Origin: Candidatus Thiodiazotropha sp. (ex Monitilora ramsayi)
GTDB lineage: Bacteria > Pseudomonadota > Gammaproteobacteria > Chromatiales > Chromatiaceae
Length of the DNA stretch: 64,000 bases
Direction: 5' to 3'
NCBI GenBank assembly: GCA_025655595.1
Contig: JAHXIO010000010.1
Location: forward strand, 124,001 to 188,000
Shown: positions 35,282 to 43,823 of the stretch, piece by piece
Position numbering within the stretch: the first letter of the stretch is position 1
Layout of the letters: the number at the start of each line of letters is the position of its first letter
Position numbers and translations under genes: made by a program
The notes under the pieces: model-generated
The model's database searches: none
Told to the model about the DNA's origin: nothing
The model's input: only the letters and a program-made list of their open reading frames with translations

Positions 35282-36256
35282 TCATGCAGACGCCACGATC
35301 AGAGCTCTCCTGGGAGCCGGATATCCCTCCACCGTCTTGTCCGGATCCATCGAATCAAGGTACTCCGCCAGAGATTCGAATCTCATCCACTCCGTCGATC
35401 GCTGCTCCTCTGTTGTCGTCACTGAGACGTCGATCAACTTCGCATCTCTGAATCCCGCCCGTGACAGCCAGGAGAGCAGCGTCGTCGGTGAAGGAATAAA
35501 CCAGACATTGCGCATCTTCGCATAACGACCATCCGGCACCAGAACCTCATTGGTACCGCCCTCGATCACAAGCGTCTCAAGCACAAGCTCGCCCCCCTTG
35601 CGCAAACAACCCTTGAGCTCTGCTAAATGGGAAAAAGGCGAGCGCCGATGATAGAAGACGCCCATGGAAAAAACCGTATCAAAGGCTTGTAGATTTGGTG
35701 GAAGATCTTCAATACCCAATGGTAGCAATTGCACCGGGTGAGACCTCCCCAGAAAATGCCGCACGGCCTCAAACTGATGGAGAAAAAGCTGGGTGGGATC
35801 GATACCGATAACCTGTTTGGCACCCTCCCCCAACATGCGCCATGCGTAGTAACCGTTACCGCAGCCCACATCCAGCACCAGACGATTCCGCAGCGGCTGA
35901 ATATGGGGTTGCAGCCTCTCCCACTTCCAGTCGGATCGCCATTCACTATCCAGGTAAAGGCCACAAATCTCGAACGGACCTTTGCGCCACGGGTGAAGAG
36001 ACATCAGTTGCTCTCGGATCCGCTCTCTTGTGCGATCGTCGCAATCAGCGGCTATGCCTGCACGGATACTGGGCGAATCGAGAGAAAAACCGGTCGTTTC
36101 GATTGGCGGCAGCTGAGAAAGCGCCGCCTGCCAGGCAGGAGTATCTCCATGAGGTCTATCCCGCCATACGCGCTCAACCTGGGATGGCAGATTCTGTAGC
36201 CATCGGGCCAGTGGTGTCTCCATCAGGGGTTCTATCCATGACCATTCGGTTCTCAT
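35282..36256 (-). CDS. cmoB: tRNA U34 carboxymethyltransferase CmoB
   Basis: Transfers a carboxymethyl group from carboxy-SAM to 5-hydroxyuridine-34 of tRNAs to form cmo5U; 324 residues. The N-terminal CmoB-specific region contains HPWRKGPFEICGLYLDSEWRS in two halves. The methyltransferase-like core follows: VLDVGCGNGYYAWRM, GIDPTQLFLHQFEA and FDTVFSMGVFYHRRSP. The ATG overlaps the cmoA stop by 4 bases (ATGA), so the two are translationally coupled. Confidence 0.96.
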   Translation of the reverse strand: MRTEWSWIEPLMETPLARWLQNLPSQVERVWRDRPHGDTPAWQAALSQLPPIETTGFSLDSPSIRAGIAADCDDRTRERIREQLMSLHPWRKGPFEICGLYLDSEWRSDWKWERLQPHIQPLRNRLVLDVGCGNGYYAWRMLGEGAKQVIGIDPTQLFLHQFEAVRHFLGRSHPVQLLPLGIEDLPPNLQAFDTVFSMGVFYHRRSPFSHLAELKGCLRKGGELVLETLVIEGGTNEVLVPDGRYAKMRNVWFIPSPTTLLSWLSRAGFRDAKLIDVSVTTTEEQRSTEWMRFESLAEYLDSMDPDKTVEGYPAPRRALIVASA

Positions 36257-36990
36257 TTAACCGCCAGCAGTGAAACAAAATTAAAACACTGAAACCAGAC
36301 TTCCACTGTCTTGAATCCTACCGACTTTAAGCGTGCCCGGTGGGTCTCTAAGGTTTCCGGCAGCAATACCTTTTCCAGAGCAGTACGCTTCTGACTGATC
36401 TCCAGCTCGGAATAGCCTTGCGCCATCTTGAAGCTGTGGTGCATCTCTGTGAAAAGCTGCTGCACACTCTCGCTTGGCAGAGCGATCTTTTCAGACAGCA
36501 CAAGAATCCCTCCAGGCAACATACCCTGGTATATCGCTGCCAGTAGCTGATTTCGTTTTTCCAAGGGAATGAACTGAAGGGTGAAATTGAGAACCACCAT
36601 GGAAGCAGAAACGATACCGATATCCAACACATCACCACAGACAAATTCAACTGATGAGGGCTCACCTTTCATCAGTTGATACTGCCTGGCCCGCTTAACC
36701 ATGGCAGGAGAATTATCCACGGCAACAATACGACAGCTCTTCTCACCCTTACCCCTGTCGATCGCCATGGCCGCGGCGCCCAATGAACAGCCCAGATCGT
36801 AGCAGAGAGAGTCCTGCGTCACGCATCTTGCCGCCAGTGTTCCGATCATATTGATAATCGTCGCATAACCCGGGACTGAGCGCCGGATCATATCGGGAAA
36901 GACCTCCGCCACCTGTTCGTCAAAAACGAAGTCGGCAACTTCCTCTCGATAGCCTGCGTAGAGTCTGTCTTTGTCAGCGTCGTCAGTCAT
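36253..36990 (-). CDS. cmoA: Carboxy-S-adenosyl-L-methionine synthase CmoA
   Basis: Makes carboxy-SAM from SAM and prephenate, the cofactor used by CmoB; 245 residues. Typical pieces are FVFDEQVAEVFPDMIRRSVP, the SAM-binding CYDLGCSLGAAAMAID, AVDNSPAMVKRAR and VLNFTLQFIP. It is first in the cmoA-cmoB operon. The start ATG at 36990 faces the small gene at 37081 across a 90-base divergent region that contains a TGTCAT-N3-ATGACA repeat. Confidence 0.96.
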   Translation of the reverse strand: MTDDADKDRLYAGYREEVADFVFDEQVAEVFPDMIRRSVPGYATIINMIGTLAARCVTQDSLCYDLGCSLGAAAMAIDRGKGEKSCRIVAVDNSPAMVKRARQYQLMKGEPSSVEFVCGDVLDIGIVSASMVVLNFTLQFIPLEKRNQLLAAIYQGMLPGGILVLSEKIALPSESVQQLFTEMHHSFKMAQGYSELEISQKRTALEKVLLPETLETHRARLKSVGFKTVEVWFQCFNFVSLLAVK

Positions 36991-37015
36991 ATGGTGATGG
37001 AGAATAGGCCAGGAT

Positions 37016-37030
37016 TGTCATAGGATGACA
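37016..37030. repeat. TGTCAT-N3-ATGACA inverted repeat between cmoA and a small gene
   Basis: Perfect 6-base arms separated by AGG, in the divergent region 26 bases from the cmoA start and 51 bases from the start of the small gene at 37081. The arms are identical to those at 26362-26376. Confidence 0.7.
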
Positions 37031-37080
37031 CCAAGGGATGCAAAGTCTATCAAAGATCGCAGAAGAGGAAATGTTTCGGT

Positions 37081-37368
37081 ATGGGGCTGTTGGATTTCCT
37101 GTTAAGCAAAAAAATGAAAAAGCGCAAGATTGCCACCGAAATCGGCCTTGAGAGCGGTCTGTTTATTATGTGTCCGGTTTGTCACGACATCACTGAGGCA
37201 GCGGACCCCTCCTCTCTCCGGCCTGCAACCGAGTCTCTTGTACAGGAACTGATTCAGCAAGGCGATCCCCGTTTGAATCTATTTGGCAGGGATGCCACGG
37301 ATATTATCGAAACTGTTGCACAGGTTGGCAGAGAGCTTCCCTATCGGTGTAACTGTCACCAGATCTGA
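37081..37368 (+). CDS. Small CxxC/CxC protein, unknown function
   Basis: Cytoplasmic protein of 95 residues that I do not recognise. A basic N-terminus (LLSKKMKKRKIATE) is followed by CPVC (Cys 31, 34). A central helical part contains VQELIQQGDP, and RCNC (Cys 90, 92) is at the C-terminus. The four cysteines could bind zinc or an iron-sulfur cluster, as in a split zinc ribbon. A GAGGAAA ribosome site lies about 13 bases before the ATG. It is divergent from cmoA and converges with the MFS gene 25 bases after its stop, where a short CTGCG/CGCAG hairpin lies at 37373-37387. Confidence 0.7.
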   Translation: MGLLDFLLSKKMKKRKIATEIGLESGLFIMCPVCHDITEAADPSSLRPATESLVQELIQQGDPRLNLFGRDATDIIETVAQVGRELPYRCNCHQI

Positions 37369-37393
37369 TCCGCTGCGCCTGGCGCAGTGCTGT

Positions 37394-38680
37394 TCAGATT
37401 GGATGCTTCTCCAGCTCACGTGCGGCCTGTTGCCCCGCATCCACATTCACTCGGCTGAGTAAGAACGCTCCAAGGATAAAAAGCGTCCCAATCGCCAATA
37501 TGGAGAGCCGGGTGTCCTGGGTCAGCACACCTACCCACCCCATCAGCATCGGCCCCAGGACCGCAGCAAACTTACCCAGCATATTGTAGAAGCCGAAAAA
37601 CTCTCCCGCCTGATCCCGCGGTATCAGTCTGGCGTAGAGCGCCCTGGACAGAGCCTGAATACCACCCTGCACAAGACCAATGGCCACTGCCAACATGTAG
37701 AACTCCCAGATGGCATCCATCCGATAGGCCCAGAGAAGGATCATCAGATAGGCAAAAATAGCGATCATGATGCCCTGCTTGGGCCCTCTCCTGGCGCCAA
37801 TCCTGGCGAAAACCAAAGCGGCGGGGAAACCGACGAACTGGGTGATCAGCAGGGCCACCATCAGGTTGTTCGCATCGAAGCCGATCGAGAGACCATAATC
37901 CACCGCCATGCGAACAATGGTGTCGACTCCGTCAATGTAGCACCAGTAGGCGATAAGAAACAGGAAGGTCATCTTGAGCTGCCGGACCTTGCCGAAAGTA
38001 TCACGCAGCTGTCTCAGTCCGGCACTGACCCATCTGTCTGTTTTCCCCCCTGTATCGGGCTCCTTCACCCACAGGAAGAGCGGTATGGAGAAGAGTGCCC
38101 ACCAGAGCGCGACACTGAAAAACGAGAGTTTGACCGCCTCAGCCTTCCCTGCCAGGCCGAATGCCTCCGGGAATAGGATCATCAGGACATTGAGGCTGAA
38201 TAGGAGACCACCGCCCAGATAGCCGAATGCGTAACCGTAGGCTGATACACGTTCGTAGTGTCGCTCACGTGTCACCGAAACCAACAGGGAATCGTAGAAA
38301 ATCACGCTGCCAGAGAAACCGAGGACACCCAGGCCATAGAGCACCAGCGCCATCATCCAGCCCCCCTGGGCTACCAGCGGAAGTGCGCCTGTCATCACGA
38401 TACCCATGGCAGCGAAAAACAGCAGAAAACGTTTTTTTGCTCCAGCCTGATCGGCCAAGGCACCGAGCAAGGGTGCCGCACAGACCACCAGGATACTGGC
38501 CAGTGAGTTGGCCATACCCAGGCGAAATGTGCTTTCGGTAGCCGCGACCTCCGCACTCCAGTACTGCTTGAAAAAAAGGGGGAAGAACCCCGCCATCACT
38601 GTGGTGGCGAAGGCTGAATTGGCCCAATCGTAAAAGCACCACGCCAACACCTTAGGTTGGCGGATGGGTCTCTCATCCAT
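37394..38680 (-). CDS. MFS transporter, UMF1/Atg22-like
   Basis: Inner-membrane carrier of 428 residues with about 12 helices. It belongs to the major facilitator group related to fungal Atg22 (vacuolar amino-acid effluxer). Markers are the N-terminal VLAWCFYDWANSAFATTVMA, ADQAGAKKRFLLFF after helix 2, and the late RALYARLIPRDQAGEFFGFYN, which is shortened here to its conserved core. The substrate is unknown. It lies directly downstream of the FixJ-like regulator gene (21 bases), so it may share its transcript and be a regulated function of that system. Confidence 0.88.
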   Translation of the reverse strand: MDERPIRQPKVLAWCFYDWANSAFATTVMAGFFPLFFKQYWSAEVAATESTFRLGMANSLASILVVCAAPLLGALADQAGAKKRFLLFFAAMGIVMTGALPLVAQGGWMMALVLYGLGVLGFSGSVIFYDSLLVSVTRERHYERVSAYGYAFGYLGGGLLFSLNVLMILFPEAFGLAGKAEAVKLSFFSVALWWALFSIPLFLWVKEPDTGGKTDRWVSAGLRQLRDTFGKVRQLKMTFLFLIAYWCYIDGVDTIVRMAVDYGLSIGFDANNLMVALLITQFVGFPAALVFARIGARRGPKQGIMIAIFAYLMILLWAYRMDAIWEFYMLAVAIGLVQGGIQALSRALYARLIPRDQAGEFFGFYNMLGKFAAVLGPMLMGWVGVLTQDTRLSILAIGTLFILGAFLLSRVNVDAGQQAARELEKHPI

Positions 38681-38701
38681 ACGAAACTCTTATGCAGTGA
38701 G

Positions 38702-39337
38702 TCATTCCCCTGACGTCTCATCATCAATGGTCAGATTGGCGTGTAAGGCCATCCTGACCAGTTCTGCCAGTGATCCCGCTTCCATCTTCTCCATGACCCG
38801 CGCCCGGTGCGCCTCAACCGTTTTGGCGCTGACTCCCAGGGAGGATGCGATCTCCTTGTTGGCCCTACCATTGGTCACCATGACCATAACCTCGTGCTCA
38901 CGGGGTGTCAGCCGGGCCAGGCGTGTAGCGATCTCCGCCCGCTGCGACTGCATGTCACGCTGTTTCTCGTCCAGCACCAGTGCATGACGAATGCTCTCTA
39001 GCAACAGTTCGTCATTAAAGGGCTTCTCGATGAAATCCAATGCACCGCTTTTCATCGCCCTCACCGCCATAGGAACATCCGCATGTCCGGTAATAATAAT
39101 TACCGGTATGGCGATCTGGTGAGAGGTTAGATACTCCTGCAGTTCCAGACCGCTCATGCCGGGCATACGGACATCCAGCAGCAGACATCCGGAACGTCCC
39201 GGATAGTAGCTATGAATAAAGGCGTCGGCAGATTCATAAGTCTCCACATTCATCGCAACCGATTCGATCAACCATTTGAGCGAATTTCGCATTGCCTGAT
39301 CATCATCAACAACAAATACCGTCGGCTGGTTACTCAT
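38702..39337 (-). CDS. FixJ-family response regulator
   Basis: Response regulator of 211 residues from ATG 39337 (AGGA 9 bases upstream); an in-frame TTG at 39343 overlaps the kinase gene. The receiver domain has DDD at 11-13, phospho-acceptor Asp 55 (LLLDVRMPGMSG) and Lys in DFIEKPF. The LuxR-type helix-turn-helix domain has LTPREHEVMVMVTNGRANKE and SAKTVEAHRARVMEKM. It is paired with the histidine kinase directly upstream, with 2 bases between. FixJ relatives control oxygen, nitrate or C4-dicarboxylate responses; the signal here is unknown. Confidence 0.92.
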   Translation of the reverse strand: MSNQPTVFVVDDDQAMRNSLKWLIESVAMNVETYESADAFIHSYYPGRSGCLLLDVRMPGMSGLELQEYLTSHQIAIPVIIITGHADVPMAVRAMKSGALDFIEKPFNDELLLESIRHALVLDEKQRDMQSQRAEIATRLARLTPREHEVMVMVTNGRANKEIASSLGVSAKTVEAHRARVMEKMEAGSLAELVRMALHANLTIDDETSGE

Positions 39338-39339
39338 AG

Positions 39340-41961
39340 TCAAAATCCTGGTAATTCAAGTGCGGGATCGGTGGGCAACACGACATGGAATGTCGCCCCC
39401 TCCCCCAGGCCGGTCTCAACAGTCAGCTCACCGAAATGAGCCTCGACAATCTTCTTACTTATCGGCAGTCCCATGCCCATACCGCTCTCTTTGGTTGAAA
39501 AAAAGGCTTCAAACAGATGTTCACCCGTTTCCGGCGCCATCCCCGGGCCATTATCCATCACAATAGCTTCAACCCTGGATTCATCGATACGCCGGGTTTT
39601 CAATAAAAGTTTCCGACTTCCGGATGTTAACACTTTCATCGCATCTATGGCGTTACGTACCAGATTAAGCAGGACTTGCTCAATCTGCACCAGATCCACT
39701 TTGACGGGGAGGCTCTCCCGGCTCAACTCCAGGGTGACCTCGACGCGATGCCTGTTGGCCTCGTATTCAGTGAACGAGGCTACTTCCAATACGATGTGAT
39801 TGAGGTTCACCACTTCGTGTTCCTGCGGTCGTTTACCCACAAGTGCTCGCAGCCGTTTGATGATCTCACCGGCCCGTTCCGCCTGCACCGTGATCTGCGC
39901 CATGGCGTCTACCAGTTCCGCTTCGCCGCCTACGCCTGACTGGATTCGTCTCACGCAGCCACTGGCAAAATTGATGATTGCGGCCAATGGCTGATTCAAC
40001 TCATGGGCCAGACCCGTCGACATCTCTCCCATGGTACTCAAACGACAGACATGCACCAGTTCCGACTGATGTTGCCTACTCTGCATCTCGGCATTGCGCA
40101 TCTGGGTGATATCACGCGCATAGAGATTGACGTAATCGAGCTCTTGGATTGGTGCAAGCTGCAGTGAGAAGACCTGATCATCGAACGAGATTTCGAACTC
40201 CTCGGTTTCACCCGCTGTGAGTGAGCGGGTAATTAGGTTTTGCCAGTAGAGTGGCAGGGTCTGACCCCGCTCACACCCCCAGTAGTCCAATAGTGGCTTG
40301 CTTGCTGTGTTGGCATAAACGATGACTCCACGTTTATTGGCCCGTAAAACCGGACTGGGATTCTCACTCGCCAGTTTCGCCAGGCTCGCAATCTCCCGTT
40401 CCGCCTGTTTGCGGCCCGTCACATCCCTCAGGTAGACGTTGAATACCGTCTGCTGCGAAAGATGAATTGAGATGACGGAACACTCGATCGCCCTCTCTTC
40501 CCCATGCCCAGTGATCGCTAGCATGGATTGAGAGCGACACTCCAGCGTGCTGCCACTTTTTCGCGCACAACTACTCAGCATATGGCGATATTTCGCCCGG
40601 TAGTCGGGATGAATGGCAATTTCGTCAAACAACTTACCCAGCAGACTTTCCCTCATGAAATCGAATGTCCTGACTGCCGTACCGTTGACTTCGATAACCT
40701 TACCCTCTTCATCGAGGGTAATGATTGCATCCATGGAGTTATCGAACAGGGCGCTCTTGAAGACCTCCGACTCTTTCAGTCGCTCCTCCTGCTGCAGCCT
40801 CAATTTATCCCGAGCGACAATAACCTGCCGAAAAAAAGCCTTGATCCAACTCTCCAGCAGCAGCATCTGATTGCCGCGTCTTACCACCGGCTGCTCAATG
40901 CCGAGCGCCTGCTGGCCGAATCGAGAGATTCGTAGCAGCACATGACTAATCTTGGTGGAGATAAGAAAGAAAACCAGCGAGAAGGCAGCCACAAAGACCA
41001 ACGCTGCAATCAAGCGGTCCTGCTGAGCCAGGCTCAAAATATTCTGCATGGTCCGCATGGTCGCCTCGCGGGAGACCAGAGTAGAGAACAGCAGATTCTG
41101 ATCAACTCCCTGATAGCTCACAAGGGCTTGAGAGGTGACCAGATAGACCTCTTTCCAGATTCCCAAGGGCGACGTGGTAAAGACATTTGATTGGTTACTG
41201 CTGACGATCAATTCCTGGGTATCCGAATCGAGGAGTGCAATTACGGTATCCGGATCCCCAACTGCCTGCTGCGATTCGACCAGGAAGTGTTCATCAATCT
41301 CTACCACCATCATAAGAAAGACCGGATCGAAACCCTCAGGCCTACGAATATCCGACCATATCAGAAGGTAGGGTTTTTGTTGGATGGTCGTCATCACCAC
41401 CTCTTCCCTGCCGGAGAAAAAGGCTGTCAGACGTTCCAGCGGAAATGGTAGCGGGGTGCTTTCAAATATTTCTCGTGCCCCGCCATCAGAGTCCAATAGC
41501 ACAACCTGATTCGGTTCAATGGAACTCAGAATCAGCTTCCCTGGCTCAATCCAAATCGGCGGCTGTCGGCGATTATATCGAATGGGGGATTCAAGGGAGT
41601 CCTCCCAGGCCGCGGAGCTGAGATGATCCACCACCTGCCAGTGCTGGGAGAATCTGTGACCAAGGCTACTCCACTCATGAAGGAAATTTTCAAAGCGATG
41701 TCGCGTCTCGGAGGACCTGACTTCAAGCCTTGCAGCCAGGTTTTCCTGGAAAATCTTTTCCAGGCGTTGATTCAGGATGGGATCAAGAAAAAGCCAGGTC
41801 ACAAGACCGCACAACAGCCCAACCACAACCGACAGCCACGGCAGAGGGATTCGTGCCAGCCAGGCACGCTGCAGCGATGTTGTGATTTCTCTTATCAAGC
41901 GAAATGTGCCATTGATGTTTCTGTCGATCACACATGTGAACCAAGCTACAGGTTGCCACAA
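39340..41961 (-). CDS. Membrane sensor histidine kinase with tandem PAS domains (FixL/DctB-like)
   Basis: Sensor kinase of about 870 residues. TM1 is at about 39-60, followed by a large periplasmic sensor region to about 315 and TM2 at about 317-338. Two PAS domains follow (about 400-515 and 525-625), then a HisKA domain with phospho-acceptor His 653 in GLAHELNQPLAAI and a HATPase (DNGPGMAP, GMGMGLPISKKIVEAHFG). The HELNQPL box is typical of FixL/DctB/TodS kinases. No haem-binding histidine could be identified in either PAS domain. The start is uncertain: TTG 41961 or GTG 41931, neither with a clear ribosome site. It is coupled to the FixJ-like gene. Confidence 0.9.
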   Translation of the reverse strand: MWQPVAWFTCVIDRNINGTFRLIREITTSLQRAWLARIPLPWLSVVVGLLCGLVTWLFLDPILNQRLEKIFQENLAARLEVRSSETRHRFENFLHEWSSLGHRFSQHWQVVDHLSSAAWEDSLESPIRYNRRQPPIWIEPGKLILSSIEPNQVVLLDSDGGAREIFESTPLPFPLERLTAFFSGREEVVMTTIQQKPYLLIWSDIRRPEGFDPVFLMMVVEIDEHFLVESQQAVGDPDTVIALLDSDTQELIVSSNQSNVFTTSPLGIWKEVYLVTSQALVSYQGVDQNLLFSTLVSREATMRTMQNILSLAQQDRLIAALVFVAAFSLVFFLISTKISHVLLRISRFGQQALGIEQPVVRRGNQMLLLESWIKAFFRQVIVARDKLRLQQEERLKESEVFKSALFDNSMDAIITLDEEGKVIEVNGTAVRTFDFMRESLLGKLFDEIAIHPDYRAKYRHMLSSCARKSGSTLECRSQSMLAITGHGEERAIECSVISIHLSQQTVFNVYLRDVTGRKQAEREIASLAKLASENPSPVLRANKRGVIVYANTASKPLLDYWGCERGQTLPLYWQNLITRSLTAGETEEFEISFDDQVFSLQLAPIQELDYVNLYARDITQMRNAEMQSRQHQSELVHVCRLSTMGEMSTGLAHELNQPLAAIINFASGCVRRIQSGVGGEAELVDAMAQITVQAERAGEIIKRLRALVGKRPQEHEVVNLNHIVLEVASFTEYEANRHRVEVTLELSRESLPVKVDLVQIEQVLLNLVRNAIDAMKVLTSGSRKLLLKTRRIDESRVEAIVMDNGPGMAPETGEHLFEAFFSTKESGMGMGLPISKKIVEAHFGELTVETGLGEGATFHVVLPTDPALELPGF

Positions 41962-42053
41962 GCGGACCGGTCATTGAAGCCACCGGGGTCAGATCAGCTG
42001 ATACCTTACCAGAAAACCCAAAATCTGCCGCGAGTGCCCATTCGATACACTGG

Positions 42054-42083
42054 CCAAAAAAAAAGACGCTGAATCGCGTCTTT
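42054..42083 (-). terminator. Terminator of the PilZ gene
   Basis: Stem AAAGACGC (42062-42069) with GCGTCTTT (42076-42083) and a 6-base loop. On the minus strand it is followed by a run of nine or so T residues. It isolates the PilZ gene from the histidine kinase gene. Confidence 0.88.
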
Positions 42084-42150
42084 GTAATTAGGGTTCCAGC
42101 TAGCTGGTAAGTTCTAATTATACAGGAGGTACTCTTCTTACTATGGGCTT

Positions 42151-42531
42151 TTACGCAACAGCTCTACCAACGGTAATTTCAGGTCGTTTGTGTGAATGAT
42201 AGGCGCGCTCGGTCACCGTGGCATATCCGAAGATCAGCTTCCTCAACATCTGCCTGACGCCGGAGTCAACCTCACTGAACATCAAACCCACGCTGCCGGC
42301 TTGCTGGTGAACCACGAAGGCTTTTGCGCTGCACTCACGAGACTCATCTCCGCAATCCACTGGAAATGAGATATCGATAATGGTATTTAAGGATAAGGGT
42401 GTTTCACTGATATCGACCAGCATGCCGCTTAAGCTGACATTCCGGGTCTTACCTCTGATTTCTCCCTGTTGACGATCGTTTATGACGATTTCTAATGTGA
42501 GTAATTTACGGTGGTCACATCTGTGTTCCAT
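42151..42531 (-). CDS. PilZ-domain protein
   Basis: Single-domain PilZ protein of 126 residues, a cyclic-di-GMP receptor type. The two binding motifs are present: RxxxR (Arg 4 and Arg 8 in HRCDHRK) and [D/N]xSxxG (NVSLSG at 31-36). The rest is the PilZ beta-barrel (VDISFPVDCGD, VGLMFSEVD) and a short basic C-terminal extension with several His residues. It is monocistronic, followed by a strong terminator. It may link cyclic-di-GMP to exopolysaccharide, secretion or motility. The target cannot be inferred. Confidence 0.9.
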   Translation of the reverse strand: MEHRCDHRKLLTLEIVINDRQQGEIRGKTRNVSLSGMLVDISETPLSLNTIIDISFPVDCGDESRECSAKAFVVHQQAGSVGLMFSEVDSGVRQMLRKLIFGYATVTERAYHSHKRPEITVGRAVA

Positions 42532-42743
42532 GCTTGTCTGCCCCTACTGTTAATACTCAACCGTAGAACTCAAAGTATGGCCCCCCCTGTGCAAACTGAA
42601 AATACGGATGATTGCTCTGCCGAATAAGGGTTTTACCCTATAGCGGATTGGACATGTCAATTCACCGGTAGGAAGCCAATGCATCTGATTTCTCAATATT
42701 AGTTTAGTTAAGCCCCCACAAACTGACAGGATTAGATTCAATC

Positions 42744-43187
42744 ATGGGTGACGGAGAGTTTCATAAAAAAGATGGGCAGGAAAAGAGCCCGGGATTCCTG
42801 CGTAGATTGGCGAGCATCTTTTACGATCTCTTACTGCTCCTGGCCTTAATGGCTGTAGCCACTGCAGTGATTACACTGCCTTTAGGGCTACCGAGTGGAG
42901 GCTGGTTCTTCCTCTACCAGTTTTTTATTTTCGAAATCATACCCTTGGTTTTTTTTACCGGCTTTTGGAGCTGGGGCGGGCAGACCCTTGGTATGCGAGC
43001 ATGGCGAATGAAACTGGTGCGGGAGGATGGTAGTCAAGTAGCTTGGAATGACGCCCTCAGACGCCATATAGCCGCCCTTTTTTCCTGCCTCACATTCGGA
43101 CTGGGATTTCTCTGGGCTCTGATCGATAGGCAGGGACTGACCTGGCATGATCACCTGTCCAAAACCCGTCTTGTTCTACTGAAGTAG
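42744..43187 (+). CDS. RDD-family membrane protein
   Basis: Small inner-membrane protein of 147 residues with three to four hydrophobic helices. It has the RDD pattern (RRLASIFYDLLLLLA with R/D in the first helix, TLGMRAWRMKLVREDGS after the second, and DRQGLTWHDHLSKTRLV at the C-terminus). Function is poorly defined; some RDD proteins are involved in ion exchange or assist membrane enzymes. The ATG at 42744 is divergent from the PilZ gene, with a 212-base spacer between them. The gene converges with the SCO1 gene 24 bases after its stop. Confidence 0.88.
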   Translation: MGDGEFHKKDGQEKSPGFLRRLASIFYDLLLLLALMAVATAVITLPLGLPSGGWFFLYQFFIFEIIPLVFFTGFWSWGGQTLGMRAWRMKLVREDGSQVAWNDALRRHIAALFSCLTFGLGFLWALIDRQGLTWHDHLSKTRLVLLK

Positions 43188-43211
43188 GCCCTTGGGCCTG
43201 TTGGCGAGCCC

Positions 43212-43823
43212 CTAGCTTGACCCTTCCTCAAACAGCATGCGCATAGCCCCAAGCATCGCCTCAGGCGGTGTTTCGTGGGGGAAAGCGAAACGTAATACTC
43301 CTTCTTGATCAATAAGATAGATAGTAGCTGAGTGATTGACCACATATCCCATCGCGGAATCCCCGGTCTCGGTGTAGCTGTATTGAGCGCCATAAAGCCT
43401 TGCAGCTGTGGCGATATCCTCAGCGTCTCCTGTCACGCCGATGAAGTTCGGGTGAAAATATTCGACATATTCGGCCAGTGCGGTCACTGTATCGCGCTTC
43501 GGATCGACACTGACAAACATCCCGGCAATCTTATCCAGTTCGGCCGACTCAAGTTCATTGAGGGATTGAGCGATAAGAGAGAGAGAGGTGGGGCAGACAT
43601 CCGGACATTGGGTGTAGCCGAAGTAGAGTAATAAGACCTTGCCCCGAAATGCCTCAGTGGAAACCGCTCCATCCTGGGATTGGAGCACGAAATCCCCGCC
43701 TTTTGGCGCCCCACTCATTGGAAGAAGCGAGAGCCCTTCTCCTGCCACCTCACTGGCGTATAGCTGAATCGACAACGCAGGCAGGATCATCAACCCTACC
43801 ATCTTCCATAAAAAACGTTTCAT
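43212..43823 (-). CDS. SCO1/SenC copper chaperone-like protein
   Basis: Thioredoxin-fold copper protein of 203 residues that usually inserts CuA into cytochrome c oxidase or acts as a thiol reductase. A signal/anchor helix covers about 1-22. The copper site is complete: Cys 73 and Cys 77 (CPDVCP) and His 164 (VVNHSATIYLID). The start codon overlaps the last base of the pabB stop (TAATG), so it is translationally coupled to pabB, a metabolically unrelated gene. No oxidase genes are in the window. Confidence 0.93.
   Translation of the reverse strand: MKRFLWKMVGLMILPALSIQLYASEVAGEGLSLLPMSGAPKGGDFVLQSQDGAVSTEAFRGKVLLLYFGYTQCPDVCPTSLSLIAQSLNELESAELDKIAGMFVSVDPKRDTVTALAEYVEYFHPNFIGVTGDAEDIATAARLYGAQYSYTETGDSAMGYVVNHSATIYLIDQEGVLRFAFPHETPPEAMLGAMRMLFEEGSS

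Noticed and set aside
37373-37387. CTGCG/CGCAG hairpin between two convergent genes as a terminator
   Set aside because: The stem is only about 5-6 bp with no T-tract on either side. It is mentioned under the neighbouring gene only.
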